From positions 62,001 to 126,000 of the forward strand of contig JAEXZS010000023.1 in the NCBI GenBank assembly GCA_023451375.1: DNA of 64,000 nucleotides. Direction: 5' to 3'. Below, piece after piece: positions 45,058 through 51,769 of the stretch. The first letter of the stretch is position 1; every line of letters starts with the position of its first letter. The notes under the pieces were generated by a model. The model did not search any database and had not been told where the DNA came from. It saw only the letters and a list, made by a program, of their open reading frames with translations. The translations under genes and the position numbers were made by a program. This DNA comes from Pseudomonadota bacterium (GTDB taxonomy: Bacteria; Pseudomonadota; Alphaproteobacteria; Caulobacterales; Caulobacteraceae).

Positions 45058-45440
45058 AGCGAGATCTCCTCGCCGAGTGCGCGCATTATCCTGAGGCGGC
45101 CGAGCGGCGTGAGCCGCCAGCCCTCACCTCGCATGGTCTGGATGGCGTCGGAGCCCAGGGCGGCGCGGACGCCGTGCATGTACACGTCGGGGGTGTGGGG
45201 GTGTAGCACGACGACCCGATCGACGCGCGGCATGTGCTCGAGCACGAAGTCCCTGGCCAGCAGGCCACGTGCGCGGTGCAGGGCCTGCATCATCCAGGCG
45301 ATGCGCGGCTGGACACCGAAGGCGGCCTGCAGGTCCTCTCGCTCCTGGGCGAGGCGCGTCGCGGCCAGCTCAACTTCCTGGGCGGCGACGATCTCGACCA
45401 GGTCCTCATGCGAAAGGCGCTGCAGCTGCTCCCGGCTCAT
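45054..45440 (-). CDS. phage protein with possible winged-helix tail (hypothetical)
   Basis: 128 residues from ATG 45440 (ATGA overlap with the next gene upstream). An N-terminal helical or coiled region (QLQRLSHEDLVEIVAAQEVELAATRLAQERED) is followed by a segment ending TMRGEGWRLTPLGRLRIMRAL, which looks like the last helix and wing of a winged-helix fold. The family is not recognised. Confidence 0.65.
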   Translation of the reverse strand: MSREQLQRLSHEDLVEIVAAQEVELAATRLAQEREDLQAAFGVQPRIAWMMQALHRARGLLARDFVLEHMPRVDRVVVLHPHTPDVYMHGVRAALGSDAIQTMRGEGWRLTPLGRLRIMRALGEEISL

Positions 45441-45673
45441 GACTGCGCCGCCGTGAAGTGAATCAGCGTCGTCTGGAAGCCGCCGCCCCGTTTGGCCATG
45501 CAGCGGTTCGCCGCCTCGAGGAGGACGGCGCGGCTGAGCCAATGGTCATCGTTGCGAATCTTGTAGAAGCGGTAGCGCGTGCAGCCGAGCGCCTCGGTCA
45601 TGGCCTTGGCCGTCGCGCCGCGCGAACGAGCCCAGCGCAGGCATTCATCGAAGGTCACGGCCAGGGCGGTCAT
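45437..45673 (-). CDS. small phage protein, probable helix-turn-helix
   Basis: 78 residues. The segment SRGATAKAMTEALGCTRYRFYKIRNDDHWLSRAVL (about 18-52) has the shape of a helix-turn-helix. It overlaps its neighbours by 4 bp on both sides. The function is unknown. Confidence 0.6.
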   Translation of the reverse strand: MTALAVTFDECLRWARSRGATAKAMTEALGCTRYRFYKIRNDDHWLSRAVLLEAANRCMAKRGGGFQTTLIHFTAAQS

Positions 45674-45891
45674 TGGGGCTGATCCTTCAGGTGCAGCACC
45701 TTCACCGCCGCCTGCTGCTCGACCTTCTGCCCAATCTCCGCGAGGCGGATCAGTTCGGTCACGAGCGCGACCGGATCGTTGTCGAGGTGCGCCGTTCCCG
45801 CGAGGCCGACGCTGGTCTGCAGCTGCAGCCGCTTCCGCGCGTGAAGATCCTTGAGGGTGCCGAAATCCAACAGCGGGCGAGGGGGGCTCAT
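45670..45891 (-). CDS. small phage protein (hypothetical)
   Basis: 73 residues from ATG 45891. It contains LLDFGTLKDLHARKRLQLQTSVGLAG and ends in a helical QQAAVKVLHLKDQ segment. No recognised domain. Coupled to both neighbours. Confidence 0.55.
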   Translation of the reverse strand: MSPPRPLLDFGTLKDLHARKRLQLQTSVGLAGTAHLDNDPVALVTELIRLAEIGQKVEQQAAVKVLHLKDQPQ

Positions 45892-46265
45892 CAGGCGGCT
45901 TCCTTTCGCTCGAGCTGGTTCAGCAGCTCGGCCGCCGTTGCCCACTCGCCCCACCGGACATCGATCGACCCGACGCTGGCGCTACGCTCGACCCACTGGC
46001 CGCGCTTGCTGTGCTTGTAGATCTGCAGGGCGGGGTAGGTGACGGACCTGTAGGTGTAGGCGTGGCCTTCCCGGCCCATGTTCAGGTGCATGATCAGCTG
46101 GAACCCGCCGGCCTTCACATGCGCCTCGTTGATAGGGAGCGTCAGGGGCGCGGTCGGGCAGGCCGAGCAACGGTCGGCCGCCAGCCAGGCGCACGGCCCG
46201 TCCTCGGTCATGCAGGCGCGACGCTCCCAGCAACCGCAGGCGCGGCAGATCCGGCGGTCCATCAT
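45891..46265 (-). CDS. small cysteine-rich phage protein
   Basis: 124 residues from ATG 46265. The N-terminal third has seven or more cysteines (CRACGCWERRACMTEDGPCAW...DRCSACP), probably one or two zinc sites; the rest has a mixed beta/helix pattern (GHAYTYRSVTYPALQIYKHS). A nucleic-acid role is likely but not shown. Confidence 0.65.
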   Translation of the reverse strand: MMDRRICRACGCWERRACMTEDGPCAWLAADRCSACPTAPLTLPINEAHVKAGGFQLIMHLNMGREGHAYTYRSVTYPALQIYKHSKRGQWVERSASVGSIDVRWGEWATAAELLNQLERKEAA

Positions 46266-46642
46266 GCGGCCGCCTGCATCTGCTCGGCCATCTCTGCGCG
46301 GCCGAGGACGTAGCGGATCTGCAGCGCCAGGTCCTGGTGGCCGGTCGCAACAAAGATCAGGTCGCGATCGTCCACCTCGGCGATCCGCTGAAGCAGCTGG
46401 AGGGCATTGAACCCTTCGCGCGTCGCGGGAGAGTCGACGGGAGGCGGCGAGTCGAACGCGGCCCGCCAAAGCTCCGCCTTGCTCTCAAAGTTCGAGAAGA
46501 CGGCGCCGACGCTCATGTTCATGGCGCTGGCGATCTCGCGGATGCCAACGTTGTCGTAGCTGCCGGGCTTTGCCCAGAGGCGCTTGGCAGCCACGATAGC
46601 GGCCGCACGCGTGCGGGCCTTTGATTCGGAGCGGCGGTTCAT
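46262..46642 (-). CDS. TetR-type DNA-binding domain protein, short
   Basis: 126 residues. Residues 1-65 are a TetR/AcrR N-terminal domain (ARTRAAAIVAAKRLWAKPG...VGIREIASAMNMSVGAVFSNFESKAELWRAAF). TetR regulators are normally about 200 residues; the ligand-binding dimer half is replaced here by about 60 unrelated residues. It is part of the leftward phage operon. Confidence 0.7.
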   Translation of the reverse strand: MNRRSESKARTRAAAIVAAKRLWAKPGSYDNVGIREIASAMNMSVGAVFSNFESKAELWRAAFDSPPPVDSPATREGFNALQLLQRIAEVDDRDLIFVATGHQDLALQIRYVLGRAEMAEQMQAAA

Positions 46643-47028
46643 CAGGCGGCCATCCGACCGGCCGCCGCGCCCACAGACGGCGCGACGATCGCCTCGGCGA
46701 TGGCCAGGAGCGAGGCCTGCTGCTGAGGCGTCATAGCGACGTACGCCCGCGCGATCGCGGCGAACTGCGGGGTGGCGGCCTCGTCGGGCATCGTCTCGCC
46801 CGGGTAGAAATCGCCGATCGGACGCTTGAGGTAGTTGGCGATCAGCAGCAGGCGAGCAGCCGAGATGCGGTTCACGCCGCGCTCGTACTTCTGAACCTGT
46901 TGGAAGGTGACGCCGATCGCGGCCGCGAGGCCCGCCTGGGTGATCCTCAGCTCCTCTCGAAAGGCGCGGGTGCGCGCGCCGATCTGGGCGTCGACCGGGT
47001 CGATCGTGCTGTCGGGTTCGTTGGACAT
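46642..47028 (-). CDS. XRE-family helix-turn-helix regulator
   Basis: 128 residues. The HTH lies at about residues 20-75 (REELRITQAGLAAAIGVTFQQVQKYERGVNRISAARLLLIANYL), like the MucR-unrelated alphaproteobacterial HTH_3 proteins. It could be an early-operon regulator of the phage. Overlaps the TetR-type gene by 1 bp. Confidence 0.8.
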   Translation of the reverse strand: MSNEPDSTIDPVDAQIGARTRAFREELRITQAGLAAAIGVTFQQVQKYERGVNRISAARLLLIANYLKRPIGDFYPGETMPDEAATPQFAAIARAYVAMTPQQQASLLAIAEAIVAPSVGAAAGRMAA

Positions 47029-47036
47029 GGAGGCTC

Positions 47037-47129
47037 CTAAGGTTTGGGCCAGAGCGCGGCCGCGAGCTGGGCGGCGGCGTAGGCGGCGGTGAAGACCAGG
47101 AAGAGGAAGGCGACGGTGCGGTTACGCAT
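47037..47129 (-). CDS. 30-residue membrane peptide
   Basis: MRNRTVAFLFLVFTAAYAAA then QLAAALWPKP: basic start and a single hydrophobic helix. Its ATG overlaps the stop of the next upstream gene, and it ends 9 bp before the XRE gene. The tight spacing in the operon supports translation. Confidence 0.5.
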   Translation of the reverse strand: MRNRTVAFLFLVFTAAYAAAQLAAALWPKP

Positions 47130-47361
47130 TGCGGTCGGGCCAAAAGGACCAGACGAAGAAGGCGAGGCCGATGACGCCGAGGGCGATGGGCTGACCGAAG
47201 ACGAAGGCGTCGACCAGGCCAGCGGCGATTCCGACGCCGGCGGCGGCCGCGTGGATCGCGACGACGAAGCGGCGGCTGTTGCGCCGGCGGCGCTCGATGC
47301 GAATCTGGACGCATGGAGTGCGGCGGTGCGCCTCGCTCCCGGCGATGTTGTGATGGGTCAC
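47122..47361 (-). CDS. small two-helix membrane protein (phage)
   Basis: 79 residues from a GTG at 47361 that overlaps the upstream stop. A basic Arg-rich stretch (RIRIERRRRNSRR) precedes two membrane helices (about 35-56 and 60-75). Function unknown; superinfection exclusion or holin-type roles are possible but not supported. Confidence 0.55.
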   Translation of the reverse strand: MTHHNIAGSEAHRRTPCVQIRIERRRRNSRRFVVAIHAAAAGVGIAAGLVDAFVFGQPIALGVIGLAFFVWSFWPDRNA

Positions 47362-47774
47362 TTCGGTCCCTCCAAGAGAAGTTGGTTCGGCAATCGGCCT
47401 TCGGCCTGCGCCTGATCGATCTGCGGCTGCGCCCACTCACCGACGGTGCGGCCGTCGTGCAGGAGGCGGTCAGCCAGAAACTCGCGCTCGATGGTCGTCG
47501 CCCCTTCGCGGATCGCCTCGAGCTTGGACTTCATCACCAGGCCGAGAAGCCGCCATGCGCGGCGCTGATCCTGCGCCACGTTGTGGGCGCGCGAATCGGT
47601 CGGGACGGTGATCCGGTACATCCCGGCTCCAAGGCGAAACCCGAGCGCTGAACGCTCGTCACTCTCCAGGACCATGATCTGATCAGCGCCAGCCTTCCGC
47701 AGGCGCGCTTTCAGCTCCTCCTGCGTCTTGGAGACGGGGACGCTCGTGTCCTGTGCGAAGCGGCGGGCAGTCAT
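47358..47774 (-). CDS. conserved phage-type protein (hypothetical)
   Basis: 138 residues from ATG 47774 (MTARRFAQDTSVPVSKTQEELK). The arrangement 'TQEELKARLRKAGADQIMVLES' followed by beta strands and a helical IREGATTIEREFLADRLL segment recalls a short protein found in many alphaproteobacterial prophages. Function not known. Confidence 0.65.
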   Translation of the reverse strand: MTARRFAQDTSVPVSKTQEELKARLRKAGADQIMVLESDERSALGFRLGAGMYRITVPTDSRAHNVAQDQRRAWRLLGLVMKSKLEAIREGATTIEREFLADRLLHDGRTVGEWAQPQIDQAQAEGRLPNQLLLEGPK

Positions 47775-48022
47775 GCCGACCTCGCTTTCGTGAGGCCCGC
47801 GGGCGTCAGCCAGTAGACAGTCTGCTGACCGCCAGAGCGCAGGCCGTTGCCGCGCATGGATCCGGCGCGGATCACCTTGCTCTCGGCCAGCCCCATCGAC
47901 TGCAGCCGGCCGAGAACCATGTTGTTGAAGGGGTGACCGTCGTAGGGGCCAATCGCTGTCGTCAGGGACGTCGCGCCGGCGGCGGCCAGGGCGTCCAGCT
48001 GCTGGATCTGGCGCGGCGTCAT
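47771..48022 (-). CDS. small phage protein, winged-helix-like
   Basis: 83 residues. The pattern RQIQQLDALAAAGATSLTTAIGPYDGHPFNNMVLGRLQSMGLAESKV...VYWLTPAGLTKAR looks like a MarR-type winged helix, ending in the usual 'LTPAG' helix. It may bind DNA. Overlaps both neighbours by 4 bp. Confidence 0.6.
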   Translation of the reverse strand: MTPRQIQQLDALAAAGATSLTTAIGPYDGHPFNNMVLGRLQSMGLAESKVIRAGSMRGNGLRSGGQQTVYWLTPAGLTKARSA

Positions 48023-48243
48023 GACGACAACACTCGCGTATCAAGGCCGGTCTGCAGGCAGGTCGCCGCCGTTCGCATGGCTACGACGGCCTCGCGCTCG
48101 TGCAGCGTGGGCGTCTGGCATGCGACGCCTTGAGGGTGAGCCTCGCTGCCCGGCTTCCAGAGCACGATGGCGAACGCGAGTCCGGAGCCGGCTAGGGTCT
48201 CTGTTGCGACCTCGCAGATGTGAGTGACGGGGTCCACGGTCAT
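48019..48243 (-). CDS. small phage protein (hypothetical)
   Basis: 74 residues from ATG 48243. No recognised motif; the pattern VATETLAGSGLAFAIVLWKPGS is strand-rich. Four-base overlaps at both ends. Confidence 0.5.
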   Translation of the reverse strand: MTVDPVTHICEVATETLAGSGLAFAIVLWKPGSEAHPQGVACQTPTLHEREAVVAMRTAATCLQTGLDTRVLSS

Positions 48244-48533
48244 ACCTCGCCCAGCGCGGACAGGTAGAGGTCGAGGATCGCGTCCTCCTCCAGCCGCTTC
48301 GCCTTGTCCTGCTTCCGGATCCGGATGACCTTGCGCAGGATCTTGACGTCGTAGCCCTCGCCCTTGGCCTCGGCGAAGACCTCCTTCATGTCCGCCAGGA
48401 CAGCCTGCTTGTCCTCCTCGAGGCGCTCCAAGCGCTCGATGATGGTGCGCAGCCGGCCCTGGGCGGTGGCGGTCAGGACGTCGGGGCTTGCGTCGAAGCC
48501 CGTGTCGTTCGGGAGGTGGTGAGCGTCGGTCAT
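48240..48533 (-). CDS. gapR: GapR-like nucleoid-associated protein (DUF2312), phage copy
   Basis: 97 residues. It matches host GapR along its length: TAQGRLRTIIERLERLEEDKQAVLADMKEVFAEAKG for the coiled-coil half, then DVKILRKVIRIRKQDKAKRLEEDAILDLYLSALGE. GapR forms a clamp around overtwisted, AT-rich DNA and aids replication in Caulobacter. A copy inside a prophage early operon could act on phage DNA or mix with host GapR (inference). Confidence 0.88.
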   Translation of the reverse strand: MTDAHHLPNDTGFDASPDVLTATAQGRLRTIIERLERLEEDKQAVLADMKEVFAEAKGEGYDVKILRKVIRIRKQDKAKRLEEDAILDLYLSALGEV

Positions 48534-48688
48534 CAGGTGGCCGTGCCGATCTCAACGACGAAGTCCACGCCGGCGACGTAGGTAGGCTCGAGCGAGAACT
48601 TCATCCCGCCGTAATCGATGTCGATCAGGACGTCGTCGTCCGGTCTGGCGAGCGCTTCCAGCGCCGCGATCAACTCTCCAACCGTCAT
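48533..48688 (-). CDS. small acidic phage protein (hypothetical)
   Basis: 51 residues from ATG 48688 (MTVGELIAALEALARPDDDVLIDID). The 'TVGELIAAL...PDDDVLID' opening is a common small phage-protein pattern. TGATG overlap with the gapR start. Confidence 0.55.
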   Translation of the reverse strand: MTVGELIAALEALARPDDDVLIDIDYGGMKFSLEPTYVAGVDFVVEIGTAT

Positions 48689-48831
48689 GCGCAGCCTCCG
48701 ATGTTCGTGACCTGATCCGCGTTCGTTCCTGAGCCGTCCGGCAACACGACAAAATGTGGCGCAGATGCCGCCAGAAACTGGCGGGCGATCCGCCAATAAT
48801 CGGCGGAGTTCAGGCGCGGCTGAGAGCTCAT
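48685..48831 (-). CDS. small phage protein, 48 residues (hypothetical)
   Basis: From ATG 48831 to TGA 48685-48687, overlapping both neighbours by 4 bp. It contains NSADYWRIARQFLAASAPHFVVLPDGSG. No family recognised. It fills what would otherwise be a gap in an unbroken overlapping operon. Confidence 0.5.
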   Translation of the reverse strand: MSSQPRLNSADYWRIARQFLAASAPHFVVLPDGSGTNADQVTNIGGCA

Positions 48832-49112
48832 TGCCGAGCCTCGAGCGCGGCCAAGGCGTGCTGCGGGGTGCGGCCCAGGAGCTCGTTGAGTGCGACGTTG
48901 CAGCGGTGGACGGTCTCGCCGAGCTCGAAAGCCGCGACCTGGACCGAGCCATGCTCCTGCATGCTCAGGCGAAGGCGGGTCAGGCTCTCGACGGTCCAGC
49001 CGCTATTCGTCTGCGGCAGGCCGCAGACGCAGATGTTGATCTTACCGCAGCTGCAGAAGCGGCGGATCAGTCCCGGAAAGCGATGGACCTCTGTAGCGGC
49101 ACACGCGAGCAA
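48828..49112 (-). CDS. first gene of the leftward phage operon, possible HTH (hypothetical)
   Basis: 94 residues from a TTG at 49112 behind GGGAGAGAG. Cysteines near the N terminus (CSCGKINICVC) and a C-terminal SVQVAAFELGETVHRCNVALNELLGRTP that looks like a helix-turn-helix, similar in style to GcrA's N terminus. It starts 27 bp from the first operator. Confidence 0.5.
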   Translation of the reverse strand: MLACAATEVHRFPGLIRRFCSCGKINICVCGLPQTNSGWTVESLTRLRLSMQEHGSVQVAAFELGETVHRCNVALNELLGRTPQHALAALEARQ

Positions 49113-49138
49113 CGGCTCTCTCCCTCAATCTGGGGAGA

Positions 49139-49190
49139 GTTTCTAGCAGGGAAACTTTGGTGTCAAGGAGAAAGTTTCCGTCCGCGAAAC
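49139..49190 (-). promoter_or_regulatory. leftward phage promoter with two operators
   Basis: Minus-strand promoter with an exact -35 TTGACA (49161-49166) and a -10 region in CTAGAAACT. Two 17-bp palindromes of the form GTTTC-N7-GAAAC flank it: GTTTCTAGCAGGGAAAC (49139-49155, over the -10) and GTTTCCGTCCGCGAAAC (49174-49190, upstream of the -35). Repressor binding would block the leftward operon. Confidence 0.65.
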
Positions 49191-49269
49191 CGTGCCAAAG
49201 AGAGGCTTGCGCGGAGGCGCTGAACGCCTGACACAACTCTGGCGTCAATTTCTACGTTGGGGGTGCGTC

Positions 49270-49794
49270 TTGGCGACTGAAGAAGAAATTCGTGAGCAGC
49301 TTAAGCACCTCGATGGGGTGTCGAAATGGATGGGGAAGCGGGAAATCAAGGCGCTCCCCTCCGTCCTTTGGCCGGGCGAGCGCATTGAGAACGGCGTTCA
49401 GGGAATTTACAATTCGCGGCAAGGCATGCTCGTCGCGACTACGTCTCGACTAATCTTTATCGAGAAAAGCATGCTCGGCCGCCTGACCGTCGAGGACTTT
49501 CCCTACGATAAGCTGACTTCGATTCAGTATGAGGTCGGCTGGGTTTTCGGGAAGATCCGCATCTTTGCATCTGGAAATCGGGCTGACATCGACCAGATCG
49601 TGAAAGACGCCGTCCAGCCGTTCGCTGAGATGGTTAGGGCGAAGATCAGTCAGCCTCTCAAAGCAGAGGCCGGTGTCGAGCCGCCGACGAAGGACCTGGT
49701 CGCGGAGATCGAGCGTCTGGTCGCGCTTCGATCTGCCGGACACCTGGACGAGGCCGAGTTCCTAGCGGCCAAAGCTCGCCTTCTTTCTGCGTGA
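49270..49794 (+). CDS. PH-like and SHOCT domain protein (accessory)
   Basis: 174 residues from a TTG at 49270. The middle (about 30-125) is a bacterial PH-like fold (SRQGMLVATTSRLIFIEKSMLG...FPYDKLTSIQYEVGWVFGKIRIF), and the end (LVALRSAGHLDEAEFLAAKARLLS) is a SHOCT motif. Lower GC than its neighbours and opposite orientation suggest a cargo (moron) gene expressed in the lysogen. Function unknown. Confidence 0.7.
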   Translation: MATEEEIREQLKHLDGVSKWMGKREIKALPSVLWPGERIENGVQGIYNSRQGMLVATTSRLIFIEKSMLGRLTVEDFPYDKLTSIQYEVGWVFGKIRIFASGNRADIDQIVKDAVQPFAEMVRAKISQPLKAEAGVEPPTKDLVAEIERLVALRSAGHLDEAEFLAAKARLLSA

Positions 49795-49806
49795 ATCGCT
49801 CACCGG

Positions 49807-50079
49807 TCAGCCGGCTTTTATGCCGGCGACCTCCATCGCGGCGTCTCGCAGTCGGCGGAGACGCATGGCTTCGTCCGGCTCCATAAGCAGCTCGTACGGC
49901 TCGATCTCGAGCCACCGCGCCAACTCGTTCACGATCTCCCGCCGATAGGGATGGAAGCCGTGATAAAACTTGTTCGCGCGGCCCTTGGCCCAGCCAAGCT
50001 CCTTGACGAGGTCAGCCTGCCGCTTTCCGGCGAGGCGCATCCAATCTTGTAAATGCCAATCCGGCTCAGGTCTGTCCAC
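49807..50079 (-). CDS. XRE-type regulator, candidate phage repressor
   Basis: About 90 residues from GTG 50079 (ATG 50040 is possible). Residues about 8-60 (WHLQDWMRLAGKRQADLVKELGWAKGRANKFYHGFHPYRREIVNELARWLEIEPYELL) form a Cro/CI-type HTH. The open frame extends to 50241, but upstream codons have low third-position GC and run through the operators. No peptidase domain, so SOS-type cleavage is not expected. Divergent from the 50184 gene, as repressor and Cro usually are. Confidence 0.7.
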   Translation of the reverse strand: MDRPEPDWHLQDWMRLAGKRQADLVKELGWAKGRANKFYHGFHPYRREIVNELARWLEIEPYELLMEPDEAMRLRRLRDAAMEVAGIKAG

Positions 50080-50124
50080 GACCGGAGAGTGATGACGCGC
50101 CGCCTTGGCGTCGCCGCCTCGAAT

Positions 50125-50200
50125 AGAAACTTCTTTCGGAGAAACTATTGACTCGCGGTTTCTAATCGAGAAACCTGCTGGGCGTGTCTCATCTAGAAAC
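50125..50200. promoter_or_regulatory. central operator region between divergent regulators
   Basis: Palindromes GTTTCTAATCGAGAAAC (50158-50174) and GTGTCTCATCTAGAAAC (50184-50200, overlapping the rightward start codon) have the same 17-bp form as those at 49139 and 49174. Two more AGAAAC half-sites lie at 50125-50130 and 50140-50145, with TTGACT at 50148 as a possible -35. Confidence 0.65.
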
Positions 50201-50420
50201 ATGGCGCAAGTCACAGGGATGGTCTCAAGCGGACCTCGCAACTCGGCTCGGCCTGAGGTCGAAGGGTCATGTCAGCCGGCTTGAGGCAGGCGTGGGGGTA
50301 ACAACCGATCTCGCCATCGCGATCGATCGCCTTAGCGGCGGCGAAGTCGCGGTGTCCGATCTTCGCTCCGACCTCCACGACGTCCGCGTCATCCACTCGG
50401 CCGAAGGCGCGCCGGCATGA
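50184..50420 (+). CDS. Cro-like XRE regulator
   Basis: 78 residues from GTG 50184. An HTH spans residues about 4-52 (LETWRKSQGWSQADLATRLGLRSKGHVSRLEAGVGVTTDLAIAIDRLSGG). It is the first gene of the rightward unit, opposite the XRE gene at 49807. The ribosome site is weak, and the start codon lies in an operator. Confidence 0.7.
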   Translation: MSHLETWRKSQGWSQADLATRLGLRSKGHVSRLEAGVGVTTDLAIAIDRLSGGEVAVSDLRSDLHDVRVIHSAEGAPA

Positions 50421-50497
50421 TCGGATGGATCGGAATGATCGCCGGCGTGGCCGCCTTGGCGCTGACCGTCTGGCTGGACTTGCGAGGTCGCCAGTGA
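50417..50497 (+). CDS. 26-residue membrane peptide
   Basis: From ATG 50417 (ATGA overlap with the Cro-like gene). It reads MIGWIGMIAGVAALALTVWL followed by DLRGRQ, one hydrophobic helix. The overlap argues that it is made. Confidence 0.45.
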   Translation: MIGWIGMIAGVAALALTVWLDLRGRQ

Positions 50498-50499
50498 TG

Positions 50500-50973
50500 T
50501 CAGTCGGGGAACATCGAGAGCTTCCGCTTGGCGCGCACCCTTCCGTTCGCTTCCTGCACGGTCAGGGTGAGCCGGAGAGCCTTGCTCGTGGCGCCGCCCT
50601 GCGCGGTGAATTGCACCTGCGCGATGTCCCCGCTGGGGCCAACCCGCCGCATGGGCAGAAGCGCAGGTTGTGTCTGGGGCGTAGCGGCGCCGTACCACCT
50701 CTCCGCCCGCTCCTGGGGTACGAGTGCGACCTGAAGCTTTCGAGGGCGACGGCAAGAGACCAGCAGCCGATAGGCGGTGTGGCGTTCCGCGCCGGTAAAG
50801 TCGACCGTGACCAGATCCCCCGTGCCGCCACGTGTGATGGACGCCACGATCAGCCGTTGATTCTGCATCCGCGCCGCGCGCCAAGCCCTGACGCCATTCC
50901 AGGCCAGGGCGCCCAGGCCGGTGATCGCACCGATCCAGCCCGGCAGATCGCCGGCTTCGATCTCCAACTTCAT
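50500..50973 (-). CDS. membrane-anchored phage protein (hypothetical)
   Basis: 157 residues from ATG 50973. One helix near the start (GWIGAITGLGALAWNGVRAW) is followed by a beta-rich basic domain (IVASITRGGTGDLVTVDFTGAERHTAYRLLVSCRRP). It is encoded against the rightward early genes, and the repeat at 51008 lies 35 bp upstream of the start. Possible lysogenic-conversion gene. Confidence 0.6.
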   Translation of the reverse strand: MKLEIEAGDLPGWIGAITGLGALAWNGVRAWRAARMQNQRLIVASITRGGTGDLVTVDFTGAERHTAYRLLVSCRRPRKLQVALVPQERAERWYGAATPQTQPALLPMRRVGPSGDIAQVQFTAQGGATSKALRLTLTVQEANGRVRAKRKLSMFPD

Positions 50974-51007
50974 AAGGGCTTCCCGTGCTGAGTCTGACAG
51001 CCCGCAC

Positions 51008-51042
51008 GGTAAAGGCGCCCGTCGCCCCGTCCAGCCTGCCCA
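51008..51042 (-). repeat. direct repeat, copy 1, upstream of the 50500 gene
   Basis: 35 bp that match 52061-52095 with about four differences, with a 24-bp exact core (51012-51036 region, AGGCGCCCGTCGCCCCGTCC...). Both copies sit 35 bp upstream of a minus-strand start. Confidence 0.7.
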
Positions 51043-51094
51043 TGTCGGCAGGGCTGGGCGCGGGCGGCGGGCTGCGCCTGTCGAAGGCGCCGGC

Positions 51095-51364
51095 ATGATG
51101 GTCGCCGCCCTTCATCCCCGCCGGCCGAGCAGCTCCGAGACCCGCGCCGCCTTCCTCGAGGCCGTTCACCTGGTTGAGGCGGTGAGCGTCATCCGGATGC
51201 GGCTGCGGGAGATGGCCGGCTACCTGCGGGCCCACAACGTCCAGGAGCGCGACATCGCGCTGGCGCTGGGCTCCAGGCTGCCGATCGAGCTGTACTGGCT
51301 GCTGGAAGAGGCGCTCGGAGCGCCCCCGGCTGAGACGCTCGGCCTGCAGGCGGGGAGGGCTTAG
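51095..51364 (+). CDS. small helical phage protein (hypothetical)
   Basis: 89 residues from ATG 51095 (or 51098). The pattern FLEAVHLVEAVSVIRMRLREMAGYLRAHNVQERDIALALGSRLPIELYWLLEEALG suggests an HTH-like helical bundle. It belongs to the rightward early group. No family recognised. Confidence 0.55.
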   Translation: MMVAALHPRRPSSSETRAAFLEAVHLVEAVSVIRMRLREMAGYLRAHNVQERDIALALGSRLPIELYWLLEEALGAPPAETLGLQAGRA

Positions 51365-51367
51365 CCG

Positions 51368-51568
51368 ATGGCCTGCCTGATCGCCCTGGCCGTGTTCGCC
51401 GCGTGGCTGCTCCTGGACCGCTGGATCGAGCGCCGTCAGCGCCAGCTCGAGCAGCAGATCGACCGCGCCTATGCGCGCCGCGCCGCGGCCGCCGGTGCGT
51501 CGGCCGAGCAAATCGCGATTGAGACCGGCCGACCGGCGGCCGACGTGCGCAGCTGGGCGGGGGAGTAG
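51368..51568 (+). CDS. small membrane protein with coiled region (phage)
   Basis: 66 residues. One N-terminal helix (LIALAVFAAWLLLDRWI) and a charged helical tail (ERRQRQLEQQIDRAYARR). It lies 3 bp after the previous gene and 3 bp before the next, so one transcript. Confidence 0.5.
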   Translation: MACLIALAVFAAWLLLDRWIERRQRQLEQQIDRAYARRAAAAGASAEQIAIETGRPAADVRSWAGE

Positions 51569-51571
51569 GGG

Positions 51572-51769
51572 ATGGTGGGGTGGGTCGCGCTGGGCATCAG
51601 CCTGATCGCTCTTGGTTGGCGCGCTGTTGAGGCATGGCACAACCGGCCGTCGGCAGTCCGAAGAAGAGTGGATGCCGAGCTTTCGAAGCGTGTCGCAGAT
51701 GTCGCCGCAAGTGTCAGGCGATCCGCGGTTGCCCCTAAGCTTGATCAAGCGGGGGCGTTCGATGAATGA
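51572..51769 (+). CDS. small membrane protein (phage, hypothetical)
   Basis: 65 residues. VGWVALGISLIALGWRAVEAW is a likely membrane helix, with a basic, helical tail. It converges on the minus-strand gene at 51735, overlapping 35 bp at the 3' ends. Confidence 0.5.
   Translation: MVGWVALGISLIALGWRAVEAWHNRPSAVRRRVDAELSKRVADVAASVRRSAVAPKLDQAGAFDE

Noticed and set aside
49807..50241. Full 144-codon form of the candidate repressor gene
   Set aside because: Codons above 50079 have low third-position GC and run through the operator palindromes, so a later start is more likely.
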